A stretch of DNA of 45,515 bases from Phycisphaera mikurensis NBRC 102666 (lineage in GTDB: Bacteria; Planctomycetota; Phycisphaerae; Phycisphaerales; SM1A02), in NCBI GenBank assembly GCA_945877905.1, contig CAMDUT010000002.1, positions 1-45,515 on the forward strand, given 5' to 3'. Made by a program: the position numbers and the translations under genes. Shown here piece by piece: positions 27,158 through 34,320 of the stretch (its first letter is position 1; each line of letters starts with the position of its first letter). The notes under the pieces were generated by a model that was not told the DNA's origin, did not search any database, and was given only the letters and a program-made list of their open reading frames with translations.

Positions 27158-27852
27158 ACGACACCGTCGACCGCCATGACCGCGCCGCGCGCCTGCGCGC
27201 CCTCGCCGCCGCCGGAGCCTTCGCCCTCGCGCTGCTTCCGGGATGCGGCGTCTTCGGCGTCGCCTCGAAGGTGGGCGAGGCCATCGAGGTCGAGAAGAAG
27301 GTCGAGGTGCTCGCCAAGTACCGCGGCCTCGAGAACAAGACCGTCGCCGTGCTCGTCAACGCCGAGCGCGGCGTGCTCTACGAGTACCCGACCGTGGTGC
27401 CGAACGTCGCGGGGAACGTGGCTGCGGGCATCCGCGTGAAGGTGAGCGGCGCGCAGGTGCTCGACTGGCGCGAGTCGCTCAACTGGACCTACCGCACGCC
27501 GAGCTGGAACACGCTCCCGCTCGGGCACATCGCCGAGGAGCTGGGCGTCGACCGGGTCGTGATCGTCGACATCTTCGAGTTCCGGCTGCACCCGCCGGGC
27601 AACCGGTGGATCTGGGACGGCATGGCCGGGGCCACCATCGGCATCGTCGAGCGCGACTCGATCGACCCCGACGCCTTCGCGGAGGAGTACAGCGTGTCGG
27701 TGAAGTTCCCCGACGTGAAGGAGCTGAGCCGCGAGAGCGCCGCCGAGGAGGGCATCCAGACCGGGCTGGTGGCGAAGTTCACGCAGACCGTGAACAAGCT
27801 GTTCTATGACCACCTCGAGGACAAGTACCCCAACAAGCGGCTGAAGGGCTGA
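27154..27852 (+). CDS. Lipoprotein of unknown function
   Basis: 232-residue predicted lipoprotein: hydrophobic segment ALAAAGAFALALLPGC with the lipobox LPGC (Cys at about residue 33). The mature part looks alpha/beta (VAVLVNAERGVLYEYPTV, VDRVVIVDIFEFRLHPP) and ends with a helical stretch. I do not recognise the family, although the layout resembles proteins that detect or form part of an envelope assembly. It overlaps the DUF2752 gene and is three bases from the next lipoprotein gene, so the three are probably co-transcribed and may act together in the envelope. Confidence 0.75.
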   Translation: MNDTVDRHDRAARLRALAAAGAFALALLPGCGVFGVASKVGEAIEVEKKVEVLAKYRGLENKTVAVLVNAERGVLYEYPTVVPNVAGNVAAGIRVKVSGAQVLDWRESLNWTYRTPSWNTLPLGHIAEELGVDRVVIVDIFEFRLHPPGNRWIWDGMAGATIGIVERDSIDPDAFAEEYSVSVKFPDVKELSRESAAEEGIQTGLVAKFTQTVNKLFYDHLEDKYPNKRLKG

Positions 27853-27855
27853 CGC

Positions 27856-28530
27856 ATGCGCATCCGGCCCTTGCCCATCCTCCTGGTCCCGGCGCTCGCG
27901 CTCGCGGGCCCCTTCGCGTGCAACATCATCACGCCCGCGCTCTACGTGGCCGAGGGTCCCGGGAAGAAGGAGGCGGAGTTCACGCTTCCCGAGGACAAGA
28001 AGCTGGTCGTCTTCGTCGATGACCGCCGCAACGTGATCAGCCGCCTGCAGCTGCGCTCGCAGCTGGCCGACGACATCGGCCAGCAGCTGAAGACGCTCGA
28101 GCTCGTCGAGGAGGTCGTCAGCGGCCGCGAGCTGATCGCGTACGTCCGCCGCGTCGAGAGCCCGAACCGGCGCGTGTCGATCGAGGAGCTCGGCAACGCG
28201 GTGGACGCGGACATCGTGCTCTACGTCGAGATGGACACGTTCGCGCTCACGCCGGACGGCGCGACCCCGAAGCCGACGGCCGCGGTGCGCGTGAAGGTGA
28301 TCGACGTCAAGGAGAAGCGCCGCGTGTTCCCGCCGGACGGCGGCGACCCGCTCGGGTTCCCGGTGAACGTCGACATGAACGCGCTCGGCAACGACGCGTA
28401 CCGCACGTCGGCGAACCGCCGGCGGCTCGAGGACATGCTCGAGAAGCGCCTGGCCGACCAGGTCGCCAAGCTCTTCTACAAGCACGAGCGCATGAACTTC
28501 GGCCAGGGCGTCACGCAGATGGAGGGCTGA
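27856..28530 (+). CDS. Second lipoprotein of unknown function
   Basis: 224-residue predicted lipoprotein with a short signal (MRIRPLPILLVPALALAGPF) followed by AC. The mature region begins with KLVVFVDDRRNVISRLQLR, then helices and strands (DADIVLYVEMDTFAL, PTAAVRVKVIDVKEKRRV), a nucleotide-fold-like alpha/beta pattern similar to its upstream neighbour, so the two may be distant paralogues. The start is three bases after the preceding stop. No catalytic motif is seen. Confidence 0.72.
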   Translation: MRIRPLPILLVPALALAGPFACNIITPALYVAEGPGKKEAEFTLPEDKKLVVFVDDRRNVISRLQLRSQLADDIGQQLKTLELVEEVVSGRELIAYVRRVESPNRRVSIEELGNAVDADIVLYVEMDTFALTPDGATPKPTAAVRVKVIDVKEKRRVFPPDGGDPLGFPVNVDMNALGNDAYRTSANRRRLEDMLEKRLADQVAKLFYKHERMNFGQGVTQMEG

Positions 28531-28536
28531 CCCCGC

Positions 28537-29478
28537 ATGGCGATCGCCCGAAGCGTTCCCGACCCCGCCGTGCGCGCCATCGTGATCGACGGCCACGCGG
28601 CCACGCCGCCCGTGCTTCGCATGCTGGCCGCACAGGCGTCCGCGCGCGGCGTGCAGGCGGTGGTGGTGGGCAACGAGCGTGATGCGAATCGCGCGACGCG
28701 ACTGGGCGTCCCCGTTCGTGCGGTGGTCGCGCCGCCGATGGGTGCGCCCGTCCTCGCGCGCGCCGCCCTTCGGCGTGCCTTCGGGCCGGCCATGCGCGGC
28801 GCGGCGGTCGCGGCCGTCGGCCCGCGCGCGTTCGATGCGGCTCGCATCGCGGGCGCGCGGCCCGTCGCGCCCGGCGACGAGCTTCCCGCGCCGGTCCCGG
28901 CCGAATCGCGGCCGTCGCGAGAGCGCCTGCGCGTCGACTGGGGCATCCCGGACGACGGGCTCGCATGCATCCTGGTCGCGAGCCCGCCCGGGTGCGCCGA
29001 CGCGCGCGTGGCGCTCGACATCGTCGGGCGCGCGGCGATCCTCGGCCGCCCCATGACGCTCATTGCGCATCCAGGCGCGCGGCATGCCGGGCGCGCCGAG
29101 AGCTGGTCGGGCGTCGCGGGCGGCGCGTGGCGCATGGTGCCGGACGCGCGCGCCGAGGACCCCGAGCTGCTGGTGGCCGGCATCGACGCGGCGCTCGTCA
29201 TGGACGCGCGCGTGCCTGTGGACCTCGATGCGCGCGCGCCGGGCGCGTGGGGCACGGCGTTCGCCGCCTTCGGGCGCGCCGCGCTGCGGCCCATCCTGCG
29301 GGGTGACGCGGTGGGTGCACGGCTGCTGGCACGCGCGGGCGTGCCGCTGGTGGTCGCCGACGGCACGGCCGCGGCCGAGGCGCTCTCAGGCGCGGCCGGC
29401 GTGCGGACGTTCGACCCGCGCCGGCCGAACCTGGGCGCGCTCGCGCTTCACGCCACGGTTGCCGGCACGCCCGCCTGA
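28537..29478 (+). CDS. GT-B glycosyltransferase-like protein, degenerate
   Basis: 313-residue protein rich in Ala, Arg and Gly. The second half, RLRVDWGIPDDGLACILVAS and then GRAAILGRPMTLIAHPG, resembles the C-terminal Rossmann half of GT4-type glycosyltransferases, but the usual EX7E motif is not evident. The first half may be another Rossmann-like domain. I would call it GT-like at low certainty. It follows the lipoprotein gene by six bases, suggesting the same operon. Its last 31 bases overlap the converging amidohydrolase gene. Confidence 0.55.
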   Translation: MAIARSVPDPAVRAIVIDGHAATPPVLRMLAAQASARGVQAVVVGNERDANRATRLGVPVRAVVAPPMGAPVLARAALRRAFGPAMRGAAVAAVGPRAFDAARIAGARPVAPGDELPAPVPAESRPSRERLRVDWGIPDDGLACILVASPPGCADARVALDIVGRAAILGRPMTLIAHPGARHAGRAESWSGVAGGAWRMVPDARAEDPELLVAGIDAALVMDARVPVDLDARAPGAWGTAFAAFGRAALRPILRGDAVGARLLARAGVPLVVADGTAAAEALSGAAGVRTFDPRRPNLGALALHATVAGTPA

Positions 29479-30563
29479 GCGAGCAGGCGCTCGGCCGCGC
29501 CGCGATAGAACGATCGCAGCACGTCCGCGGGCAGCGCCTTGCCCTCGAGCGAGGGCGCGTCGAGCGGCGAGCGCGACGGGTCCACCATCGCCAGGTCCGG
29601 ATCGCTGATGGGGCTTTCCATCGCGTGCGGGGTCTCCCACAGCGTGCGCAGCGCCCAGTACCGGCTGGCGTAGAGGTCGAACGCGCCCTCGCGGTCGCTG
29701 GCCTTCGCCGCCATCTCGGTCTGCTTCTCTCCGGAGTGCAGGTGGTCGTCGTTCGTGACGATGTCGCTGCCGAACATCACGCGTCCGCGCCAGCGCTCCA
29801 TGAACGCGCGCACGCGCGGCGCGGGATGCTTGCTCACCTCGCGCACGATCCACTTCGTGGCGCTCGCGTCGATCGAGAGGTTGGGATGGCGCTCGAGCAG
29901 GCCGTCCAGGAACGCGAGGTCCTCTGGCGAGCCGCCCATGTGCGCCGCGATCCACGGCACTCGGTACTCGTCCAGCAGCCGCTCGAGCGGCTCGTAGTGC
30001 GACGCCTTCGCGCCGTAGCGCGCACGGTCGGCGTACTTGGTGGCGAACCACGTGTCGGGGTCGGCCACGTGCACCATGAACGCCATGCCCAGCGACGCGG
30101 CGAGGTCCATGCCCGCACGCCGGTGCGGCGCGTCGAGCGCCAGCAGGCGCGGGTCGCCGGCCTCGATGCCGTAGTCGATGCCGCGCGGCGCGGCCCAGAA
30201 CTTGCAGATCGCGGCGCCCTCGTCTCGGAACGCCTTGATGCGGTCCAGGAAGTGGTGCGTGTGCGCGGCCAGCCGGTCGGGGTGCGTGAAGTCAGGCACC
30301 GCGATGAACCGGATGCGGTCTCCCATCACCGCGCGCATCGCGGGGATGTCGTCGAGCCGCGTCATCGAGTGGATCCGCTCGATGCCGTACAGGTCCATGG
30401 CGTCGCGCAGGAGCGCGGCGGCGCTCGGGCCGTGCACGTGCGAGTGGATGTCGATGATGGGGGCGGGCGGTGCACCCATCGCCACGGCCTCGGCCCGGTA
30501 GTCGGCGCCGAATCGGTTCGACGGGTTCACGAAGCGTCCCGAGGCCGGTGCGAGGCTGCGCAT
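29448..30563 (-). CDS. Amidohydrolase (amidohydrolase_2 family)
   Basis: 371-residue TIM-barrel metal-dependent hydrolase. The N-terminal metal motif DIHSHVHG places His40 and His42; later ligands are plausible in MVHVADPDTW, WIAAHMGGSPEDLAFL and MFGSDIVTNDDHL. This branch includes decarboxylases and lactonases such as 2-pyrone-4,6-dicarboxylate hydrolase-like enzymes; the substrate is unknown. The ATG at 30563 follows a TAGACT box eight bases upstream and lacks a Shine-Dalgarno. It is followed on the same strand only by its convergent neighbour. Confidence 0.85.
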   Translation of the reverse strand: MRSLAPASGRFVNPSNRFGADYRAEAVAMGAPPAPIIDIHSHVHGPSAAALLRDAMDLYGIERIHSMTRLDDIPAMRAVMGDRIRFIAVPDFTHPDRLAAHTHHFLDRIKAFRDEGAAICKFWAAPRGIDYGIEAGDPRLLALDAPHRRAGMDLAASLGMAFMVHVADPDTWFATKYADRARYGAKASHYEPLERLLDEYRVPWIAAHMGGSPEDLAFLDGLLERHPNLSIDASATKWIVREVSKHPAPRVRAFMERWRGRVMFGSDIVTNDDHLHSGEKQTEMAAKASDREGAFDLYASRYWALRTLWETPHAMESPISDPDLAMVDPSRSPLDAPSLEGKALPADVLRSFYRGAAERLLAQAGVPATVA

Positions 30564-30571
30564 CGGCGGGA

Positions 30572-30577
30572 AGTCTA
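30572..30577 (-). promoter_or_regulatory. Candidate -10 element for the amidohydrolase gene
   Basis: The minus strand reads TAGACT, ending eight bases before the ATG, which predicts a leaderless or nearly leaderless message. Confidence 0.4.
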
Positions 30578-30636
30578 GGCCGCGGTCGCGTGCGTGCGTG
30601 CCGCGGCTGCGTGCGTGGTGCGCGGCGGGCGCCGGC

Positions 30637-31281
30637 TCAGCGCGACCGGCCGCGGGCCTTCGACGCGTCGCGGATCTTGGCGGCCTCGCGCAGCGGCAAG
30701 CGGCCGATCACGGGCTTCGGCTTCGGCGGGGCCACCGCGCGCCGCGGGGCGGGCGGGGCAGGGCGACGCGCGCCCTCGCTTCGCTCGCACAGGCACATGG
30801 CGGGCTCGCGCGGGTCGGCCAGGTTCGCGGCGTGATGGACGATGCCCACGTAGATCTCGCAGTCGCCGTCGATGTCCACGTGGCGCGCGAGCTCGCAGTC
30901 GAGGTAGCCGAGGGCGCGCGCGGGCACGGGGCATCCGCTCGCCGTGCGGTCGACGCTCGCTCCGATGAACGGGTCGATGCCCGGGGTCTGCAGGTCGAAG
31001 GCACGGGCCGTGGTGCGGTCGGTCGGGTCGAGCTGGCACACGGCGAAGCTGCGGCTGTCGCGGATCAACGGGCTCAGCACGTGTCCCTTGGTGACGGCCA
31101 CCATGACCATCGGCGGCTGGTGCGAGCACTGCTGCACCCAGCGCACCGAGACGCCGGCCCGGAGGTCGGCGTGGCTCGAGGTCAGGATGAACGAACCCGT
31201 GGGGATGCGCTGCACCACCGGAGCGACCGCCCCGGGGTCGGCGGGGACCCAGTCCAAGGCGTTCCGGTTTCGTGGGGTCAC
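30637..31281 (-). CDS. Flavin reductase-like domain protein
   Basis: 214-residue protein with the flavin reductase-like split-barrel pattern (PF01613 type): an early ILTSSHADLRAGVSVRWVQQ strand pair, CSHQPPMVMVAVTKGHVLSP, RDSRSFAVCQLDPTD, then ALGYLDCELARHVDIDGDCE and IYVGIVHHAA. Such proteins bind FMN and reduce free flavin or act as small oxidoreductases. The last 45 residues form a Pro/Arg/Lys-rich tail that is not part of the fold. The start is a GTG at 31281. It diverges from mraZ across a 231-base region. Confidence 0.82.
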   Translation of the reverse strand: MTPRNRNALDWVPADPGAVAPVVQRIPTGSFILTSSHADLRAGVSVRWVQQCSHQPPMVMVAVTKGHVLSPLIRDSRSFAVCQLDPTDRTTARAFDLQTPGIDPFIGASVDRTASGCPVPARALGYLDCELARHVDIDGDCEIYVGIVHHAANLADPREPAMCLCERSEGARRPAPPAPRRAVAPPKPKPVIGRLPLREAAKIRDASKARGRSR

Positions 31282-31354
31282 GTCCTCACGGTCCTTTCAT
31301 CGATGCCGTAGTGGGGCGGAGTGGAGCGCCCCAAGGCATTGTGCGCGAGCTTTG

Positions 31355-31376
31355 TCCGATTGCCACAACAATCGGA
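31355..31376. repeat. 8-base inverted repeat in the flavin reductase/mraZ gap
   Basis: TCCGATTG and CAATCGGA flank six bases (CCACAA). It lies between the divergent genes and could be an operator or part of a leader. No partner regulator is known. Confidence 0.4.
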
Positions 31377-31456
31377 GCCAACGTGAGTTACGACGGAAAT
31401 TGGCGCCAAGTTCGCGGACGACGACGGAAAAAGTGAAGAAATTGGGGGTCGGTGTG

Positions 31457-31485
31457 TTGCAAGGTGGGGCAATGTGGGTTACAGT
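31457..31485 (+). promoter_or_regulatory. Sigma70-like mraZ promoter with MraZ boxes
   Basis: TTGCAA (31457-31462), a 17-base spacer and TACAGT (31480-31485) make a good -35/-10 pair. Within the spacer TGGGG (31465-31469) and TGGGT (31475-31479) are spaced ten bases apart, matching the TGGGN-N5-TGGGN operator that MraZ binds upstream of its own gene; a further TGGGG begins at 31443. Confidence 0.65.
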
Positions 31486-31512
31486 GTGTCGCGGCTCCAC
31501 AAGGCGCAACAC

Positions 31513-31983
31513 GTGCTATTTCTCGGTGAGTACGAGCACACGCTGGACCAGAAGCAACGTCTGGCGATTCCGTCAGAGGTGCGCGAGGTGCTCGACGAGA
31601 AGGTGCACGGTGAGGCGTTCATTGCGGCGCCTGGGTCGAATGGCTCGCTCTGGCTCTGGCCCGAGAAGACCTTCGCCCAGCTGGCGAATGCTCTGGGCGG
31701 TTCGATCGTCGGTGAACCGTCCTTGCAGGAGTTCGAGCGGCTCGTGTTCTCGCAGGCGGCCCGTGTGCCCCTCGACAGCGCGGGCCGGGTCCGGATCCCG
31801 GACCGGTTGCTGCAGCGGTTCGGGCTCGGCGGAACCATCCTGATCCTCGGCGTGCGGGATCACCTGGAACTGACGAACCCCGAGGCCTGGAAGCGCGATC
31901 AGGAGCGCCTCCAGCCTGCCACGGAAGACATCTGGCGTCGTGCGCGGATGGCCATGGCCGCCGCCCAGCGCCAGGGGACCTGA
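31513..31983 (+). CDS. mraZ: MraZ, transcriptional regulator of the division/cell-wall cluster
   Basis: 156-residue SpoVT/AbrB-fold DNA-binding protein. The two swapped-hairpin repeats are present: LFLGEYEHTLDQKQRLAIPS near the N-terminus and RVPLDSAGRVRIPDRLLQRF in the second half, each with a D-x-x-x-R-[VL]-x-[IL]-P core. The GTG at 31513 is chosen because MraZ usually begins right at MFLGEYEHTLD and because the in-frame ATG at 31474 lies inside the predicted promoter. An AAGG at 31501 could serve as Shine-Dalgarno. Normally mraZ leads rsmH, ftsL and the dcw genes; here none follows, so this is an orphan copy. Confidence 0.9.
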   Translation: MLFLGEYEHTLDQKQRLAIPSEVREVLDEKVHGEAFIAAPGSNGSLWLWPEKTFAQLANALGGSIVGEPSLQEFERLVFSQAARVPLDSAGRVRIPDRLLQRFGLGGTILILGVRDHLELTNPEAWKRDQERLQPATEDIWRRARMAMAAAQRQGT

Positions 31984-32289
31984 CCCACGCCGAGGCTGGC
32001 GACGCAAGTCCAGCCGACAAGTGAACTTCCGTGCGAGTGCGTCGGGAGGAACGCGCACTCGCACGAACGGACTGCCAGCGGCACGGATCGCCGGCCGGCA
32101 GCTCCGGGACGCGCGCTTCGGCGCCGTGCTCCCCGCGGCCAAGGATGGCCACGAACGGACCACGGCCCTCTCGGGTGCGTCGAATCGAACGGCCGAGCCA
32201 CGGATGGCCCGGCATGCATGGTGCGCCTCGCATCCGCCACGGTCGGCGGGGGCGGGGCACGGGTCGAGAGACCCGCAGTTTCCGTCGTT
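31984..32289 (+). ncRNA. Structured non-coding region, candidate regulatory RNA or long mraZ 3' UTR
   Basis: No protein gene is supported here. Visible structures are an 11-base perfect stem GTGCGAGTGCG/CGCACTCGCAC (32031-32041 and 32054-32064) whose 12-base loop contains GGGAGGA, and CGGGTC-GAGA-GACCCG (32260-32275), a GNRA-type tetraloop. GGA occurs eight times between 32045 and 32204. The stretch ends at a terminator-like hairpin. It could be an independent RNA, or the tail of the mraZ message. It does not match rnpB, tmRNA or SRP RNA signatures that I know. Confidence 0.35.
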
Positions 32290-32319
32290 GCCCCCGCGTC
32301 GGTCGCCCGGCGCGGGGGC
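32290..32319 (+). terminator. Intrinsic terminator-like hairpin upstream of csrA
   Basis: GCCCCCGCG (32290-32298) and CGCGGGGGC (32311-32319) form a nine-base stem with a 12-base loop, followed by ATTTCATT. The weak T-run makes this one of the better terminator candidates in the window. Confidence 0.6.
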
Positions 32320-32600
32320 ATTTCATTGGCCCGTGAAACGCCGTAACAGGATGTCACGCAGAGCCTTGTGTTTCGGACATTCACGCTGGCCAACCGCGCC
32401 GCGGGGCTCGTCCCAACGACGGGAATCCGCGCTTGATGTGTCCAAATTTCATCGGTTCCCGGATGGTCGCCCGATGTCCATCGCTACGCTTGAACAACGC
32501 GCGGTGGGTTCTCCGCCGCACTCCGCCGCAAGGCCACATGGATCGGTCGCGAGACCGGGTGGCTGGCGGGACGGCCCCCACGGGCCGGCGAGGCGCAGGC
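32320..32600. other. Intergenic stretch before csrA
   Basis: About 280 bases without a supported gene. TACGCT at 32485-32490 is a possible -10 but has no clear -35. The segment around 32430-32460 is locally AT-richer than its surroundings. Nothing else can be named. Confidence 0.4.
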
Positions 32601-32606
32601 AGGAGG
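32601..32606 (+). promoter_or_regulatory. Strong csrA ribosome-binding site
   Basis: AGGAGG, a near-perfect Shine-Dalgarno, lies eight bases before the csrA ATG. Its GGA core is the recognition element of CsrA, so the protein could repress its own translation here. Confidence 0.7.
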
Positions 32607-32614
32607 CTCGTGCG

Positions 32615-32845
32615 ATGCTGGTGATCACTCGCCGCGAGGGGGAAGAAGTCGTGATCGGCAACCCCTCGGCCCCGTTGGGCATCGTCCGCATTGCGGCGAT
32701 CAAGGGTGACCGCGTCCGCATCGCGTTCGAGTTCCCCCGCGAGGTCGATGTGCACCGTCGCGAGGTCGCCGACCAGATCCTCAAGGCCGACGAGGCGCCC
32801 CCGGGCATCGCGGGCCAGATCCGGCCCGCGGGCGAATCGGGCTGA
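32615..32845 (+). CDS. csrA: CsrA, carbon storage regulator (RNA-binding)
   Basis: 76-residue post-transcriptional regulator that dimerises and binds GGA motifs in mRNA leaders. The start MLVITRREGEEVVIG is the canonical CsrA N-terminus, with IVRIAAIKGDRVRIAFEFPR matching strands 3-4 and the RNA-contact region, then VDVHRREV. The C-terminal 20 residues extend a little beyond the shortest family members. The ATG at 32615 is supported by the AGGAGG Shine-Dalgarno. In many bacteria csrA sits with flagellar genes (fliW), but here no flagellar gene is nearby. A lipoprotein gene follows after 20 bases with its own -10. Confidence 0.95.
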   Translation: MLVITRREGEEVVIGNPSAPLGIVRIAAIKGDRVRIAFEFPREVDVHRREVADQILKADEAPPGIAGQIRPAGESG

Positions 32846-32853
32846 GCCTTCCC

Positions 32854-32859
32854 TACACT
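32854..32859 (+). promoter_or_regulatory. Candidate -10 element for the 32866 lipoprotein
   Basis: TACACT ends six bases before the ATG, with no Shine-Dalgarno. It fits the leaderless pattern. Confidence 0.4.
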
Positions 32860-32865
32860 TCCTTC

Positions 32866-34317
32866 ATGCAAGGATCGCATCGTGGTGCCGCCCGCCTGGC
32901 GGCGTCGGTGTCGTTGGCCGCGATGCTGGCCGTGGCGTGCGTCCGCGAGGTCCAGGACCCGATGGCCGTGCTGGCCAACCCGGCCAGCGTCGGCGAGGAG
33001 ACGCAAGGCGCCATCCGGAAGCTGAGCGAGGGCGCGCGCCCGATCTCCGACGACGCCAAGCGCGCCGTGCGGCGCATCATCTTCGGGCTCGGCTACAACC
33101 TCGCGACGCGCCAGGACGCGTTCAACCTGCTCGTCGAGGACGACCCGAAGGGGCTGCGCGAGGCGCTCGAGACCAACATCGTGCGGATGGACTCGTTTGA
33201 GTTCCGCCGGTGGATCCTCGAGGAGGTCGGCAAGCGCGACCTGAAGGACTTCACCACGGTCATCGTGAACTCGTGGGCCGGCCCCGTGCCGGTGTGGGGC
33301 GTCGACGACCGGGCGCGCCCCGAGTACCAGGCGATGGCGGCGCTCTACGGCGCCGACCGCGTGGGCGACGCGCTGTTCGCCGTGATGAACGAGGCGCACC
33401 CGCTGCGGCAGGCCAGCCTGCGCGCGCGCACGTGGGAGCTCCTCATGCGGATCGACGAGCGGGACCGGCTGAAGCAGCTGGTGACCTCGAGCTCGCTGCG
33501 GCCGGACGACGCGATGCTGCGCGACATCAAGCAGCTCGTCGACGACCTCGGGATCCTGCCCGAGACGCGCGAGGAGCTGCTGTGGCTCGCGAAGCTCAGG
33601 CAGACCGCGTCGCCGGCCTACTGGAAGCTCGCGGGCGAGGCGCTGCGCGCGGTGCCCGAGGCGCAGAAGTCCGCGTTCGAGCTCCGCGGCGTGCCCGTGG
33701 CGATGGCCGCGTACCGCTACGAGCCGAGCCTGCTCGCGCAGACGCGCGAGCAGCTGTACGACGACCTGATGGTCCGGCTGAAGACGCGCGACGCGTCGAA
33801 GTACGGCGCCAACTTCACCGGGTGGGACACGGGCGGCAAGCGCACCGAGGCGCTCGGCATGCAGCGCGACGAGGTGAGGTGGATCGACCTCGTCGCGTGC
33901 AACCTCGCGCTGAAGATGCTGGACGACCCCGCGGTGCGGTCCACGCTCTTCGACATCGGCGACCGCGACCAGCAGGACCGCCGCACCGAGTACGGCGGCG
34001 TGGTCCGCATCGACGACGCGGGCAACTGGCAGGTGGTCGAGGTGCGTCCGCGCGTCACCGGAAGCGACACGCGCTTCGAGGCCCCGCAGGACCTCTTCGA
34101 CCAGGGGTACACGGCGCTCTTCCACTTCCACCTGCACGCGCAGGACTACGAGAACGGGAGCTACGCGGGCCCGCACATGGGCGACTTCGCCTACGCCAAC
34201 TCGACGCGCGCGAACTGCCTGGTGTTCACCTTCATCCGTCGCGACACCATGAACGCCGACTTCTACCGGCACGGCCCGGTCGTCGTCGACCTCGGGACCT
34301 TCCGGCGGGGCACCTGA
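32866..34317 (+). CDS. Predicted lipoprotein of unknown function with a His-rich C-terminal motif
   Basis: 483-residue protein with a signal ending at a cysteine (AAMLAVACVRE), so probably a lipoprotein although the lipobox is weak. The central part is helical and rich in Arg and Leu (residues about 50-290), and resembles repeat-type helical proteins. The C-terminal domain contains FHFHLHAQDYENGSYAGPHM followed by GD: His420, His422, His424, His437 and Asp440 are close together, which resembles a metal site and, loosely, the HxH...D pattern of JAB/JAMM proteins, but the normal Ser is not in register. It lies three bases before dapF, so the two may be co-transcribed. Confidence 0.72.
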   Translation: MQGSHRGAARLAASVSLAAMLAVACVREVQDPMAVLANPASVGEETQGAIRKLSEGARPISDDAKRAVRRIIFGLGYNLATRQDAFNLLVEDDPKGLREALETNIVRMDSFEFRRWILEEVGKRDLKDFTTVIVNSWAGPVPVWGVDDRARPEYQAMAALYGADRVGDALFAVMNEAHPLRQASLRARTWELLMRIDERDRLKQLVTSSSLRPDDAMLRDIKQLVDDLGILPETREELLWLAKLRQTASPAYWKLAGEALRAVPEAQKSAFELRGVPVAMAAYRYEPSLLAQTREQLYDDLMVRLKTRDASKYGANFTGWDTGGKRTEALGMQRDEVRWIDLVACNLALKMLDDPAVRSTLFDIGDRDQQDRRTEYGGVVRIDDAGNWQVVEVRPRVTGSDTRFEAPQDLFDQGYTALFHFHLHAQDYENGSYAGPHMGDFAYANSTRANCLVFTFIRRDTMNADFYRHGPVVVDLGTFRRGT

Positions 34318-34320
34318 GCG

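Noticed and set aside
31984-32320. RNase P RNA, tmRNA or SRP RNA
   Set aside because: The conserved cores of these RNAs that I know (such as GAGGAAAGUCC of rnpB) are absent.
31984-32614. Open frame continuing into csrA from 31940
   Set aside because: The N-terminal part has no recognisable features; csrA has its own strong Shine-Dalgarno and canonical start at 32615.
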